A DNA stretch of 64,000 bases from Limnohabitans sp. WS1 (GCF_003063265.1 NZ_NERU01000009.1:98831-162830), one strand, 5' to 3'; positions 17,105 through 25,948 are shown, numbered from the stretch's first letter. A program made the numbers and translations. Notes: a model not told the origin generated them from the sequence alone.

Positions 17105-18033
17105 TCACCGTCCACTTTGTACACGGCGCACGTTCGTATTTGCCCGAGCTGGCCGCCTACCAAGCGCACATCGAGCGCCTGGGTCATGCCGTTCAGATGC
17201 ACACCCAAGCCCACACCGTGCCGGGCGACGCCCGGGCCGTGTGGTGGATTTGCGGCCGCGTGCCCACTGACCAAGCCCGACGCTTCAAAGGCGCGGTGCA
17301 GGTGCACGAATACGCCTCGGCCAGCGTGGCCCCCATGGCCTGGCTCAAGGACCGCATCAAACAGTGGCAGCACCCGGTGCCCCACTTTCGGGTCTTCCAA
17401 AGCGAGTGGGTTCGCCAGCGCATGGGCTTTGGCGCCAACGCGCCTGGCGCTGTGCCGTACGCCCTGCGCGACATGGGCGTGCCCGACGCTTTTTTAACGG
17501 CGCAAGCGCTGCAGCCGCCCGAGTTTGATCTCGTCTATTTGGGTGAGATGAGCCGTTTATTGCACTTTGTGCCGCTGTTGCACACCTTGGGGCAAGCGGG
17601 ATTGAGCTTGCTGCTGGTGGGTGATGTGCCCCCGGCTTTGCAAGAGCGCCTGGCCACGCTGGGCCACATTCAGAGCACCGGGCGTGTGCCGCAAGACCAG
17701 GTGCCTGCGCAACTGCTGCGGGCCCGCGCGGGCCTGAACCTGATGCCTGATGTGCTGCCGCTCGCTGAGCAAACGTCCACCAAGATGCTGGAGTACCTGG
17801 CGCTGGGCTTGCCCGTGATCAGCAACCCCTATGCCTGGGCGCAACGCACCGCATTGGCCCATGCCGGGCGGGTGCAACTGCTGGACGTGCAGGCCACAGC
17901 CGCGCAATGGCAAGCGGCGGTGCAGGGCCTGCCCCCGCAGCAAACAGATCGCCAAGACCTGCAGTCCTTGTGCTGGTCGCAGCAGCTGCAAGGGCTGTCG
18001 GTCTGGGCCGCCTTGTTCGGGGCTGGCAGATGA
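17101..18033 (+). CDS. Glycosyltransferase-like protein, polysaccharide cluster
   Basis: 310 residues, GTG start overlapping the previous stop. The fold pattern resembles a shortened GT-B enzyme: an N-terminal half with VWWICGRVP and HEYASASV, and a C-terminal half with DLVYLGEMSR, LLLVGDVPP and EQTSTKMLEYLALGLPVISN, which occupies the usual donor-site position. The acceptor half is reduced compared with classical GT4 enzymes. No substrate can be named. Its overlap with both neighbours (GTGA upstream, ATGA downstream) places it firmly in the same operon. Confidence 0.7.
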   Translation: MITVHFVHGARSYLPELAAYQAHIERLGHAVQMHTQAHTVPGDARAVWWICGRVPTDQARRFKGAVQVHEYASASVAPMAWLKDRIKQWQHPVPHFRVFQSEWVRQRMGFGANAPGAVPYALRDMGVPDAFLTAQALQPPEFDLVYLGEMSRLLHFVPLLHTLGQAGLSLLLVGDVPPALQERLATLGHIQSTGRVPQDQVPAQLLRARAGLNLMPDVLPLAEQTSTKMLEYLALGLPVISNPYAWAQRTALAHAGRVQLLDVQATAAQWQAAVQGLPPQQTDRQDLQSLCWSQQLQGLSVWAALFGAGR

Positions 18034-19277
18034 AGCGCTGGAAGTTGTTGCAGTCCTTGCCCCGCGCCACCGCACCCGCCGCCTTGGGCAGCTTGGTGTC
18101 GCTGGCGGCGCAGGGTTTTTTGGCGCTGGTGCTGTTTCGGTTGTTCAGCCCCGAAGAGGTGGGGGTGTTTTCTGCCACCAGCCAACTGGCCTTTTTCTGG
18201 GCCAGCCTGGCGCTGGCGCAAAGCCCCCTGAGCCTGCTGGCCGAACGCCATCAAGAGCCCCGCGCCGCAGCCCGCCGCGCCTGGCGGCAAAGCGCGTGGC
18301 GTCTGCTGTGGCTGGCCCCGTTGGCGGCACTCGGGGCGGTCTGGTCGGGTTTGGGCGACGCGGCGCAGGTCTGGGCCTGGGCCGCTGCCTTGGGCCTCGC
18401 GCAACTGAGCTGGTTGCTGGCGCAAAGCCTGACGTTGCGGGTGGGCAGCCGCTGGTCGATAGGCTTGGTGCGCATGGTGCCGCCCGTGTTGGCGGCAGCG
18501 GCGGCGGTGTTGGGGGCGGTGCTTTTTCCCGAACGTGGTGAGGGCCTTGAGTTGCCCGTGCTCCTGGTGTCGGCCTGCTTGGGCTATCTGGCCGGGGCCA
18601 TGTGGATGCGGCTGGCTTTTCAACCGGCTTCACCTGCGGACCTGGCTTTGGTGGCCCGCGCAGGCGGCGACTTGCAGCCCGACAAGCCCGCTGCGCCACC
18701 GTCTTCCGACCCGCGCAGCGCCCGGCTCAAAATGCTGCACACCCTCAGCGATGCCTTGGCCGCCACGGCCTTGGCGCTGAGCTGGCCAGCGCACTACGGC
18801 GCACAAGAGGCTGGTTGGCTGCTGGCGCTGCTGCGCATCCTGAGCTTCATCCCGGCGCTGGTGCACACGGCTTGGGCGCAAGTGGTGCTCAGCAGCTCCA
18901 CCAAGGTGCAGCTGCGCCCGCTGCAGGTGGCTTGGGCCGCATCGGCGCTGGTGTTGGGCGTGGGGGCCTTGGCCCAGCTGGCGCTGACCTGGGGCTGGCT
19001 CGACGCGCGTTGGCAAGGCCTGTCGGCCTATGTATGGCCCCTGGTGCTGTGGCAAACGGCCGCCAGCTTTGTGGCCGCACACGCGCACCTGCCCTTCCAA
19101 AAAGGCCTGGCCATCCAACACGCCTTGCTGTGTGTGGCCATGAACGCGGGCTTCATTGCCCTGTGCGTGGTCCTGCCCTGGGCCAGCCCCTTGAGCGCCA
19201 GCACCCACATGGCTTGGCTGTCGACCTACATGGTGCTGAGCTTGGCAGGCTTGACGCTGTGGGTGGCCAAGCGCTGA
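18030..19277 (+). CDS. Wzx-like polysaccharide flippase (MATE/MOP type)
   Basis: A 415-residue membrane protein with about 11-12 hydrophobic helices. The N-terminus (LGSLVSLAAQGFLALVLFRLFSPEEVGVFS) matches the start of Wzx/polysaccharide-biosynthesis flippases, which turn lipid-linked oligosaccharides across the inner membrane. A hydrophilic loop lies around residues 210-235. The ATG overlaps the previous stop. It closes a compact four-gene cluster. No polymerase (Wzy) or export machinery is encoded next to it, so the product could be a short lipid-linked glycan, or the rest may lie elsewhere. Confidence 0.7.
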   Translation: MKRWKLLQSLPRATAPAALGSLVSLAAQGFLALVLFRLFSPEEVGVFSATSQLAFFWASLALAQSPLSLLAERHQEPRAAARRAWRQSAWRLLWLAPLAALGAVWSGLGDAAQVWAWAAALGLAQLSWLLAQSLTLRVGSRWSIGLVRMVPPVLAAAAAVLGAVLFPERGEGLELPVLLVSACLGYLAGAMWMRLAFQPASPADLALVARAGGDLQPDKPAAPPSSDPRSARLKMLHTLSDALAATALALSWPAHYGAQEAGWLLALLRILSFIPALVHTAWAQVVLSSSTKVQLRPLQVAWAASALVLGVGALAQLALTWGWLDARWQGLSAYVWPLVLWQTAASFVAAHAHLPFQKGLAIQHALLCVAMNAGFIALCVVLPWASPLSASTHMAWLSTYMVLSLAGLTLWVAKR

Positions 19278-19312
19278 GGGCAACTTTCAAACAATTTTTA
19301 CAAGACCGACCC

Positions 19313-20263
19313 ATGAACACCATGCTCGATATTCTGGGCATCACCGTCCCCATTTACCTGACCATTGCCTTGGGCTATGTGTGCACCCGCATGGGCTTGT
19401 TTGCCAAGTCCGACATGCAGGTCTTCGGACGTTTTACCCTCCAACTGGCTTTGCCTGCGTTGCTGTTCAACGCACTGTCACAGCGCAGCGTGGCGGAGAT
19501 CCTGAACCTGAACTATTTGCTGGCCTATGCCACGGGCTCGCTGATGGTCATTGGCTTGGGGCTGTTTTGGGCGCGAAAGATACAAGGTCAGAGCCTGAGC
19601 TACAGCAGCATGATGGCCATGGGCATGTCTTGCCCGAACAGCGGCTTTGTGGGTTACCCCATCATTTTGTTGTCGTTTGGGCCGGTGGCCGGGGTGGCGT
19701 TGGCGCTGAACATGGTGGTCGAAAATTTCTTGTTGTTGCCTTTGCTGCTGGCGGTGGCCGACGCGCAAGGCAGGCCTGGGCAGTGGAAAAGCGTGCTGCT
19801 GCAGACCGTGAAAAACGTGCTCAAAAACCCCATGATCTGGGGCGTGGTGGCGGGTTTCCTGTTTTCTCTGTCAGGCCTGCAGATGCCTGCCCCCCTGGGG
19901 CGCACCATCAATTTGTTTGCGCAGTCCAGTGCAGTGTTGGCGTTGTTTGTGATTGGTGGTTCCTTGGTGGGCTTGCAGGCGCGTGGGCTGCAGGGCACGG
20001 TGCTGCCCATTGCACTGGGCAAACTGGTGCTGCACCCGCTGGCCATGTGGGCGGTGCTGGTGTGGCTGGTGCCGATTGCAGACCCGGCTTTGCGCGCTGC
20101 GGCCTTGCTGACAGGGGCCATGCCCATGCTGGGCATTTACACCATCTTGAACCAGCGCCACGGCCACGGCACCGTGAGCGCTGCGGCCTTGTTGGTGACC
20201 ACGGTGCTGTCGTTCTTCACGCTCAGTGCCTTGTTGTGGCTGTTGAAGCTGCAGCCTGTGTGA
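19313..20263 (+). CDS. AEC-family auxin-efflux-carrier-type transporter
   Basis: 316 residues with about ten transmembrane helices in two inverted halves. AEC features include LTIALGYVCTRMGLF at the N-terminus, the unwound-helix region SCPNSGFVGYPI, and NLFAQSSAVLALFVIGGSLVG in the second half. Bacterial members move small carboxylates such as malonate or malate. It is 35 bp after the flippase but unrelated in function and may have its own promoter. Confidence 0.85.
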   Translation: MNTMLDILGITVPIYLTIALGYVCTRMGLFAKSDMQVFGRFTLQLALPALLFNALSQRSVAEILNLNYLLAYATGSLMVIGLGLFWARKIQGQSLSYSSMMAMGMSCPNSGFVGYPIILLSFGPVAGVALALNMVVENFLLLPLLLAVADAQGRPGQWKSVLLQTVKNVLKNPMIWGVVAGFLFSLSGLQMPAPLGRTINLFAQSSAVLALFVIGGSLVGLQARGLQGTVLPIALGKLVLHPLAMWAVLVWLVPIADPALRAAALLTGAMPMLGIYTILNQRHGHGTVSAAALLVTTVLSFFTLSALLWLLKLQPV

Positions 20264-20291
20264 GGGGCTGGTGATATCAGGAAAACGGTGC

Positions 20292-20729
20292 TCAGTTGTT
20301 GGTTTGCACCGATGACCCGAGCTGCCACAGGCTCACAGCACGGGCAAAGTCCTTGTAGTCGTCCAGATGGCTCGCGATGATGGCATGGACCACTTGCCAA
20401 TTGATGGTGCTGTCGTTGTGCACGGCGATGTTGCGGAAATCGACAGACTTTTTGAGTTGCATCGCCAGATCGGCGGTGATAACACCCATGCCATGGAGCT
20501 GTTCGAAGGTTTCGGCCATGGTGGCCGGTCCTGGCTGGTTTTGACTGGCTGCAATGTGAGCACCAATGTCCACCGCCATCTGAACGGCCCGGGTCAGGTT
20601 GAGCGAGACGATGTCCTGCAGGTCGTAGTCATCGGCCAGTTGTTCGGCATCAAAAGGCCGCTTGGATTCAAAGCGCACCAGGCAACGGCGCAATGATTCC
20701 AGTTTTTCGTCGATCACTTGTGAATCCAT
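20292..20729 (-). CDS. hepT: HepT-family toxin (HEPN RNase)
   Basis: 145 residues, all-helical, DUF86/HepT type. The HEPN active-site motif R-x4-H is present as RNIAVH (about residues 99-104). In characterised MntA/HepT pairs the toxin is an RNase that the antitoxin inactivates by adding AMP to a tyrosine near the active site. Here the usual downstream tyrosine position is occupied differently (VHNDSTINW), so the modified residue would need checking. The start overlaps the end of the antitoxin gene by 16 bp. Confidence 0.85.
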   Translation of the reverse strand: MDSQVIDEKLESLRRCLVRFESKRPFDAEQLADDYDLQDIVSLNLTRAVQMAVDIGAHIAASQNQPGPATMAETFEQLHGMGVITADLAMQLKKSVDFRNIAVHNDSTINWQVVHAIIASHLDDYKDFARAVSLWQLGSSVQTNN

Positions 20730-21196
20730 GCCTGCCTTCTTTCTTGCAGTATGCGGGCCTGGTAGGGCATGAAGTCGGCGGCGTCCATGACGTGGCGTGT
20801 CATGTATTGTGCGTGCAGCACATCGCTGCCCAGGATGCGCACGCCGTGTTGCATGATTTGGCCCAGCAAGGGTTCGCCCACGGTGCGCAGGTCGATCAGG
20901 TCAATCGGACGACCCGTGGCCAGCGCCAGGGCTTCGATCAGCGCGATGTGCTGCTGCACGCTCATAGTCTGGTCAAAGGCCAGGGCGATGTCGAGGTCGC
21001 TGTCGGGTCTGGCCTGGCCTTTGGCGCAGGACCCGAAAACAATGGCCAGCCGCAAGCCGGCCACCCGGTTCAAGGCTTGCCGGATTTGCGGCAACTGCGC
21101 AATGGCAGACAGGGCGGGTTTGGCCGCAACGCTGCCAGACCCCAAGCCGTGCGGCTTTGGGGCGGTGACTTCAATCAGTGCGGATGGGGTGAGCAT
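20714..21196 (-). CDS. mntA: MntA-family nucleotidyltransferase antitoxin
   Basis: 160 residues. The minimal nucleotidyltransferase signature GS-x10-DxD is intact (GSCAKGQARPDSDLD, about residues 54-68), with a third acidic residue in IDLIDLR. MntA enzymes use ATP to AMPylate and silence HepT. The N-terminal ~35 residues precede the fold and are unusual in length. This order (antitoxin first, overlapping the toxin) is standard for the pair. The unit sits alone between an AEC transporter and the LysR gene, consistent with a mobile accessory module. Confidence 0.87.
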   Translation of the reverse strand: MLTPSALIEVTAPKPHGLGSGSVAAKPALSAIAQLPQIRQALNRVAGLRLAIVFGSCAKGQARPDSDLDIALAFDQTMSVQQHIALIEALALATGRPIDLIDLRTVGEPLLGQIMQHGVRILGSDVLHAQYMTRHVMDAADFMPYQARILQERRQAWIHK

Positions 21197-21291
21197 GGCT
21201 TCATTTTGTCACACGGGCTGGGGCGGTGTCGCCTGTTTGGGCACCTGTTCGCGCGCGTCTAGGTTTAGTTGACCTAGAGGGTGTGCGACCC

Positions 21292-22203
21292 TCAGGGCGG
21301 GCTGAGCCACTGCACCGCCATCTCGGTCAGCAGGGCCAGGGTGGCTTGCTGGGTGAGGGTGCTGGGGCGTTGTGCGCTGATGGCGATGGTCAGCTGGATG
21401 TGCAGGGCTGGTTGCTGGAGGGGCCGCACCGAAAACGCCGAAGGCCGCACCGAGCGCATGACGGCGTTGCGCGGCAAGATGGCGTAGCCCGCGCCGTCGG
21501 CCACCAGGTCGAGGATGGCGCTCACGCCGTCGATCTCCAGCGCAATGAGGGGGCGGCAGCCGATGGCGGCCATTTCAGACTCCACATGCATGCGGATGGC
21601 GTTCGGGCGGGTGGGAATCACCAAGGGCAGGGCGGCGACTTCTTGCAGGCGGATGGCGGGCGGGGGCGGGTCTTCTTGCAAGCCGGGCGGGCGCGGCTGC
21701 ACCAGCAGCAATTCCTCTTGCACCAGCGGCGTGTGCTCGATGCCTGGCATGGGGCTGGGGTTGTAGAGCACGGCGATGTCCAGGCGGCCGTTTTGCAGGT
21801 TTTCCTGCATGGCGCTGGACAGGCCTTCGCTGATGGACAGCTGGGCCTCGGGCATCTTGGCGCGAAAGGCCCGGGTGAGCGGCACCGTCAGCACCCGCGC
21901 CACACTGGGCGGCAGCCCCAAAGCCACGCGGCCCGCAAGGCCGGTGCGCACCCGGCCCAGTTCTTCCCGTGCCCGCTCCACCTGGTGCAAGATGCCCCGG
22001 CCGTGCTCCAGCAGCAGCAACCCGGCTTGGGTGGGGGTGGCGCCGCGACCGTTGCGCACCAGCAGGTTTTGCCGCAGCTCGACTTCAAGCAGGCGCACCT
22101 GTCGGCTGAGCGCGGGTTGAGCCACGTTCAGGGCCTGAGCCGCCCGGGTGAAGCTGCCCAGTTCGGCCACGCGCACAAAGTATTCGAGTTGTTTGAGGTC
22201 CAT
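21292..22203 (-). CDS. LysR-type regulator, divergent from the lig operon
   Basis: 303 residues. The N-terminal helix-turn-helix (about 1-60) reads LEYFVRVAELGSFTRAAQAL, ALSRQVRLLE. A substrate-binding domain spans about 90-295. LysR regulators commonly control the divergent operon and sense a pathway intermediate. Here that is ligJ onward, and LigR-type regulators of this pathway belong to the same family. The intergenic region of 282 bp contains a possible operator and a large palindromic repeat. Confidence 0.85.
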   Translation of the reverse strand: MDLKQLEYFVRVAELGSFTRAAQALNVAQPALSRQVRLLEVELRQNLLVRNGRGATPTQAGLLLLEHGRGILHQVERAREELGRVRTGLAGRVALGLPPSVARVLTVPLTRAFRAKMPEAQLSISEGLSSAMQENLQNGRLDIAVLYNPSPMPGIEHTPLVQEELLLVQPRPPGLQEDPPPPAIRLQEVAALPLVIPTRPNAIRMHVESEMAAIGCRPLIALEIDGVSAILDLVADGAGYAILPRNAVMRSVRPSAFSVRPLQQPALHIQLTIAISAQRPSTLTQQATLALLTEMAVQWLSPP

Positions 22204-22231
22204 GGTGGGGTGTTGGGTTAGGCTGATTTTG

Positions 22232-22254
22232 TCATACCCGTGGCTTGGTTATGT
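22232..22254. promoter_or_regulatory. Possible LysR-type binding site
   Basis: CATA-N13-TATG, an interrupted dyad 30 bp upstream of the LysR start, has the spacing and T/A ends expected of LysR-type sites. The arms are short, so this is only a candidate. It lies between the regulator and the palindromic repeat ahead of ligJ. Confidence 0.3.
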
Positions 22255-22344
22255 GAATTTGTTCTAGCTGGTAGATGGTGACGGGCCTTTGTCGGGGCAG
22301 GCTGTGCCTGCACAATCTAGGCTTCAAAACTGAAGCATCTCTTT

Positions 22345-22416
22345 TGTAGGTCGGTGGCTTTAGCCCCGACACAGTGCACCGGTCAAGCCTGTCGGGGCTA
22401 AAGCCACCGACCTACC
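22345..22416. repeat. GTAG-headed paired REP-like palindrome upstream of ligJ
   Basis: Two perfect 26-bp inverted arms (22346-22371 and 22390-22415) around an 18-bp spacer. Each arm begins with GTAGGTCGG and itself folds into a small hairpin (GGCTTTAGCC core), the structure of a REP unit with a GTAG head. The same family recurs at 24326-24909 and 29646-29709. It lies in the leader or promoter region of the lig operon, 70 bp ahead of ligJ. Confidence 0.85.
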
Positions 22417-22485
22417 AAAGACATGTTGGGTGTGCGCGGTGTACCCGTTCAATCCAGCGATCCATGCCATCCGCGAGGAGAAAAA

Positions 22486-23532
22486 ATGAGCCAAACGAAC
22501 CCCTTGATCATCGACGTGCACGGCCACTACACCACCGCCCCCAAGGCGCTGGAAGAGTGGCGTAACAAGCAAATTGCCGGCATCAAAGACGCCGCGTCCA
22601 TGCCCAAAGTGTCCGAGCTGAAGATCAGCGACGACGAGTTGCGCGAGAGCATCGAGACCAACCAGTTGGCCAAGATGAAAGAGCGCGGCTCGGACATCAC
22701 CATCTTCAGCCCCCGCGCCAGCTTCATGGCGCACCACATTGGCGACTTCAATGTCTCGTCCACCTGGGCGGCGATTTGCAACGAGCTGTGCTACCGCGTG
22801 AGCCAACTCTTCCCCGACCACTTTGTGCCTGCGGCCATGCTGCCCCAGTCGCCCGGCGTGGACCCGGCCACTTGTATCCCCGAGCTGGTCAAGTGCGTGG
22901 AGCAGTACGGCAACGTGGGCATCAACCTGAACCCCGATCCTTCCGGGGGCCACTGGACTTCGCCCCCTTTGAGCGACAAGGCCTGGTACCCCATTTACGA
23001 AAAGATGGTCGAGTACGACATCCCCGCGATGATCCATGTGAGCACCAGCTGCAACAGCTGCTTTCACACCACGGGCGCGCACTACCTGAATGCCGACACC
23101 ACCGCTTTCATGCAGTGCCTGACCAGCGATCTGTTCAAGGATTTCCCGACGCTCAAGTTTTTGATCCCACACGGCGGCGGCGCGGTGCCTTACCACTGGG
23201 GCCGTTTCCGGGGCTTGGCGCAAGAGCTCAAAAAGCCTTTGCTGACCGAGCATCTGCTGAACAACATCTTCTTTGACACCTGCGTGTACCACCAGCCGGG
23301 CATTGACCTGCTGACCAAGGTGATCCCGGTCAAGAACATCTTGTTTGCTTCCGAAATGATCGGCGCTGTGCGAGGCATCGACCCTGAAACCGGCCACTAC
23401 TTTGATGACACCAAGCGCTATGTGCAAGCCACGGCCAACCTGAACGACGAGGAGCGTTACATGGTCTACGAAGGCAACGCCCGCCGTGTGTTCAAACGGC
23501 TGGGCGACCAGCTGACGGCCAAAGGCCTGTGA
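22486..23532 (+). CDS. ligJ: LigJ, 4-oxalomesaconate hydratase
   Basis: 348 residues of the amidohydrolase superfamily (COG2159-like). The N-terminal metal site is VHGHY (about residues 9-13). Further family positions are PHGGGAVPYHWGR (about 228-240) and a conserved segment FASEMIGAVRGIDPETG near the C-terminus. LigJ hydrates 4-oxalomesaconate to 4-carboxy-4-hydroxy-2-oxoadipate in protocatechuate 4,5-cleavage. GCGAGGAG lies 8 bp before the ATG. It heads the lig operon, and its match to the LigJ pattern together with five other lig genes makes the call firm. Confidence 0.92.
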   Translation: MSQTNPLIIDVHGHYTTAPKALEEWRNKQIAGIKDAASMPKVSELKISDDELRESIETNQLAKMKERGSDITIFSPRASFMAHHIGDFNVSSTWAAICNELCYRVSQLFPDHFVPAAMLPQSPGVDPATCIPELVKCVEQYGNVGINLNPDPSGGHWTSPPLSDKAWYPIYEKMVEYDIPAMIHVSTSCNSCFHTTGAHYLNADTTAFMQCLTSDLFKDFPTLKFLIPHGGGAVPYHWGRFRGLAQELKKPLLTEHLLNNIFFDTCVYHQPGIDLLTKVIPVKNILFASEMIGAVRGIDPETGHYFDDTKRYVQATANLNDEERYMVYEGNARRVFKRLGDQLTAKGL

Positions 23533-23538
23533 TTTTTT

Positions 23539-23610
23539 TGTAGGAGCGACGCCCCCGTCGCGATGGACTGCCTTTGCATGACCCATCGCCGCGAGGGCGC
23601 GGCTCCTACA
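23539..23610. repeat. GTAGGAGC-family paired palindrome, ligJ-ligK junction
   Basis: Starts TGTAGGAGCGACGCC and ends GGCTCCTACA: two opposed REP-like units, each with an internal hairpin (GCGACG/CGTCGC in the first). It begins 6 bp after the ligJ stop and ends 24 bp before ligK. Same family as 25873, 27382, 43441 and 61844. Confidence 0.85.
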
Positions 23611-23634
23611 GTGCCCCCCTAACTGGAGAAAACC

Positions 23635-24318
23635 ATGTACGAACTCGGCGTTGTTTACCGCAACATCACCCGCGCAGACCGCGCAGCCACCGATGCTTTT
23701 GCCGCATTGGGCTCAGCCACCGTGCACGAAGCCATGGGCCGCGTCGGCCTCATGAAACCCTACATGCGTCCCATCTACGCAGGCGCGCAGGTATCAGGCA
23801 CGGCCGTCACGGTGCTGCTGCACCCGGGCGACAACTGGATGATGCATGTGGTGGCCGAGCAGATTCAGCCTGGCGACATCGTGGTGGCGGCCATCACGGC
23901 CGAATGCACCGACGGTTATTTTGGTGACCTGTTGGCCACGTCTTTCATGGCCCGTGGGGCGCGGGCCTTGATCATTGACGCCGGTGTGCGTGACGTGAAA
24001 GAGTTGACCCGGATGGGCTTTCCCGCTTGGAGCAAAGCCATCAGCAGCAAAGGCACCATCAAGGCCACCGTGGGCTCTGTGAACATTCCCGTGGTGTGCG
24101 CCGGCATGATCGTTCACCCCGGCGACGCCATCGTGGCCGATGACGACGGCGTGGTGTGTGTGCCCCAAGCCTTGGTGGCCAAGACACTGGAAGCGGCGCA
24201 AGCCCGTGAAGCCAACGAAGGTGCCAAGCGAGAAAAACTGGCGCAAGGTGTGTTGGGCCTGGACATGTACAAGATGCGTGAGCCGCTGGCGGCCGCGGGC
24301 CTCAAATACATCGATTGA
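23635..24318 (+). CDS. ligK: LigK, 4-carboxy-4-hydroxy-2-oxoadipate aldolase
   Basis: 227 residues, RraA-like class II pyruvate aldolase family (HMG/CHA aldolase). Conserved positions include [12 protein letters not shown] at the N-terminus, the substrate/metal loop [12 protein letters not shown] with DAGVRD just after, and [18 protein letters not shown]. It cleaves 4-carboxy-4-hydroxy-2-oxoadipate to pyruvate and oxaloacetate, the last step of the pathway. ACTGGAGAAAACC precedes the ATG. The repeat on either side separates it from ligJ and ligI, but all three face the same way. Confidence 0.93.
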   Translation: MYELGVVYRNITRADRAATDAFAALGSATVHEAMGRVGLMKPYMRPIYAGAQVSGTAVTVLLHPGDNWMMHVVAEQIQPGDIVVAAITAECTDGYFGDLLATSFMARGARALIIDAGVRDVKELTRMGFPAWSKAISSKGTIKATVGSVNIPVVCAGMIVHPGDAIVADDDGVVCVPQALVAKTLEAAQAREANEGAKREKLAQGVLGLDMYKMREPLAAAGLKYID

Positions 24319-24325
24319 TTTTCAA

Positions 24326-24909
24326 TGTAGGTCGGCGGCTTCAGCCCTGACAAGGACCTTGGGTACGCAGTGTCGGACCCGAAGGTACCGACCTACAAAA
24401 GACCGATATCTGTAGGTCGGCGGCTTCAGCCCCGACAAGGACCTTGGGTAAGCAGCGTCGGACCTGAAGGTACCGACCTACAAAAGACCGATATCTGTAG
24501 GTCGGCGGCTTCAGCCCCGACAAGGACCTTGGGTATGCAGCGTTGGACCTGAAGATGCCGACCTGCAAAAGACCGATATCTGTAGGTCGGCGGCTTCAGT
24601 CCCGACAAGGACCGTGGGTACGCTGTGTCGGACCTGAAGGTACCGACCTACAAAAGACCGATTCCTGTAGGTCGGCGGCTTCAGTCCCGACAAGGACCTT
24701 GGGTGCGCAGTGTCGGACCTGAAGGCACCGACCTACAAAAGACCGATTCTTGTAGGTCGGCGGCTTCAGCCCGACAAGGACCTTGGGTACGCAGTGTCGG
24801 ACCTGAAGGCACCGACCTACAAAGACCGATTCCTGTAGGTCGGCGGCTTCAGCCCCGACAAGGACCTTGGGTACGCAGTGTCGGACCTGAAGGTACCGAC
24901 CTACAAAAG
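24326..24909. repeat. Seven-copy 85-bp tandem array of paired palindromes
   Basis: Units begin with TGTAGGTCGG at 24326, 24411, 24496, 24581, 24666, 24751 and 24834, so the period is 85 bp with one 83-bp unit. Each unit is itself an imperfect inverted repeat: an arm starting TGTAGGTCGGCGGCTTCAGC, a centre around AAGGACCTTGGG (also palindromic), and the complementary arm ending ACCGACCTACA, then a short linker AAAGACCGAT. The copies differ at scattered positions, including centre changes. The array fills the ligK-ligI junction. No unit-specific spacers are present, so it is not CRISPR. Confidence 0.95.
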
Positions 24910-24929
24910 ACATTTAAAAGGCGTTCGAC

Positions 24930-25865
24930 ATGAGCAAACCGACCACAGGTGACTTCACCAAAACAGCAGGCTGGATGGACTGGTACACCGGACCGTCCCA
25001 ACCTCGATTCCAACTGCCCGCAGGTGCGGTGGATGCGCACTGCCATGTGTTTGGCCCCGGCGCTGAATTCCCCTACGCACCTGAGCGAAAGTACACGCCT
25101 TGCGACGCGTCCAAGCACCAGCTGTACGCGTTGCGTGACCACTTGGGCTTTGCCCGCAATGTGGTGGTGCAGGCCACCTGCCACGGCGCCGACAACCGCG
25201 CCATGGTGGATGCTCTGGTCAATTCACAGGGAATGGCGCGTGGCGTGGCCACCGTCAAACGCAGCGTGACCGACGAAGAAATCCAGGCCATGCACGACGC
25301 GGGTGTGCGCGGCGTGCGTTTTAACTTCGTCAAGCGGCTGGTGGACTTCACGCCCAAGGACGAGCTGATGGAGATTGCGGGTCGCATCCAAAAGTGGGGT
25401 TGGCATGTGGTCATCTATTTCGAGGCGGTGGACCTGCCCGAGCTGTGGGACTTTTTCACCGCGCTGCCGACCACCGTGGTGGTGGACCACATGGGCCGCC
25501 CCGATGTGTCGCTGCCCGTGGACGGCCCGCAGTTTGCGCTGTTCCAGAAGTTCATGCGCGAGCACAGCAATGTGTGGAGCAAGGTGTCGTGCCCCGAGCG
25601 TTTGTCGGTCACCGGCCCCAAGGCTTTGAACGGCGAGCAAATCGCGTATCAAGACGTGATCCCCTTTGCCCAACGCATCGTGGAGGAGTTTCCGGACCGC
25701 GTGCTCTGGGGCACCGACTGGCCGCACCCCAACCTGAAAGACCACATGCCCGACGACGGCTTGTTGGTGGATTTCATCCCCCACATCGCGCCTACCGCCG
25801 AGCTGCAGCGCAAGCTGCTGGTCGACAACCCGATGCGCCTTTACTGGCCTGAAGAGCAGGCATAA
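24930..25865 (+). CDS. ligI: LigI, 2-pyrone-4,6-dicarboxylate lactonase
   Basis: 311 residues, amidohydrolase superfamily. It has the LigI hallmarks: AVDAHCHVFGP (metal/substrate His pair, about residues 34-44), VVDHMGRPD in the middle and WGTDWPHPN (catalytic Asp, about 265-273). LigI hydrolyses the pyrone to 4-oxalomesaconate. It does so without a bound metal in the characterised enzyme. AAAAGGCG precedes the ATG. The gene follows the long repeat array by 20 bp, so any effect of the array on read-through would bear directly on it and on ligABC. Confidence 0.95.
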   Translation: MSKPTTGDFTKTAGWMDWYTGPSQPRFQLPAGAVDAHCHVFGPGAEFPYAPERKYTPCDASKHQLYALRDHLGFARNVVVQATCHGADNRAMVDALVNSQGMARGVATVKRSVTDEEIQAMHDAGVRGVRFNFVKRLVDFTPKDELMEIAGRIQKWGWHVVIYFEAVDLPELWDFFTALPTTVVVDHMGRPDVSLPVDGPQFALFQKFMREHSNVWSKVSCPERLSVTGPKALNGEQIAYQDVIPFAQRIVEEFPDRVLWGTDWPHPNLKDHMPDDGLLVDFIPHIAPTAELQRKLLVDNPMRLYWPEEQA

Positions 25866-25872
25866 ACGTCCT

Positions 25873-25948
25873 TGTAGGAGCTCACCCCGTGGGCGATAGG
25901 GCCCTGGAGGGTCCACAAGCCATCGCTCACAGGGGTGGGCTCCTGCAG
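25873..25948. repeat. GTAGGAGC-family paired palindrome, ligI-ligA junction
   Basis: Opens TGTAGGAGCTCACCCC and closes GGTGGGCTCCTGCAG, with an inner inverted segment GGGCCCTGGAGGGTCC. It begins 7 bp after the ligI stop and ends 28 bp before the ligA start. Confidence 0.8.

Noticed and set aside
24326..24909. Possible CRISPR array
   Set aside because: The whole 85-bp unit repeats with only scattered differences; there are no unique spacers and no cas genes.
24341..24933. Several 60-105-codon open frames across the tandem array on both strands
   Set aside because: They are translations of the repeat unit itself, keep the repeat period, and lack ribosome-binding sites.
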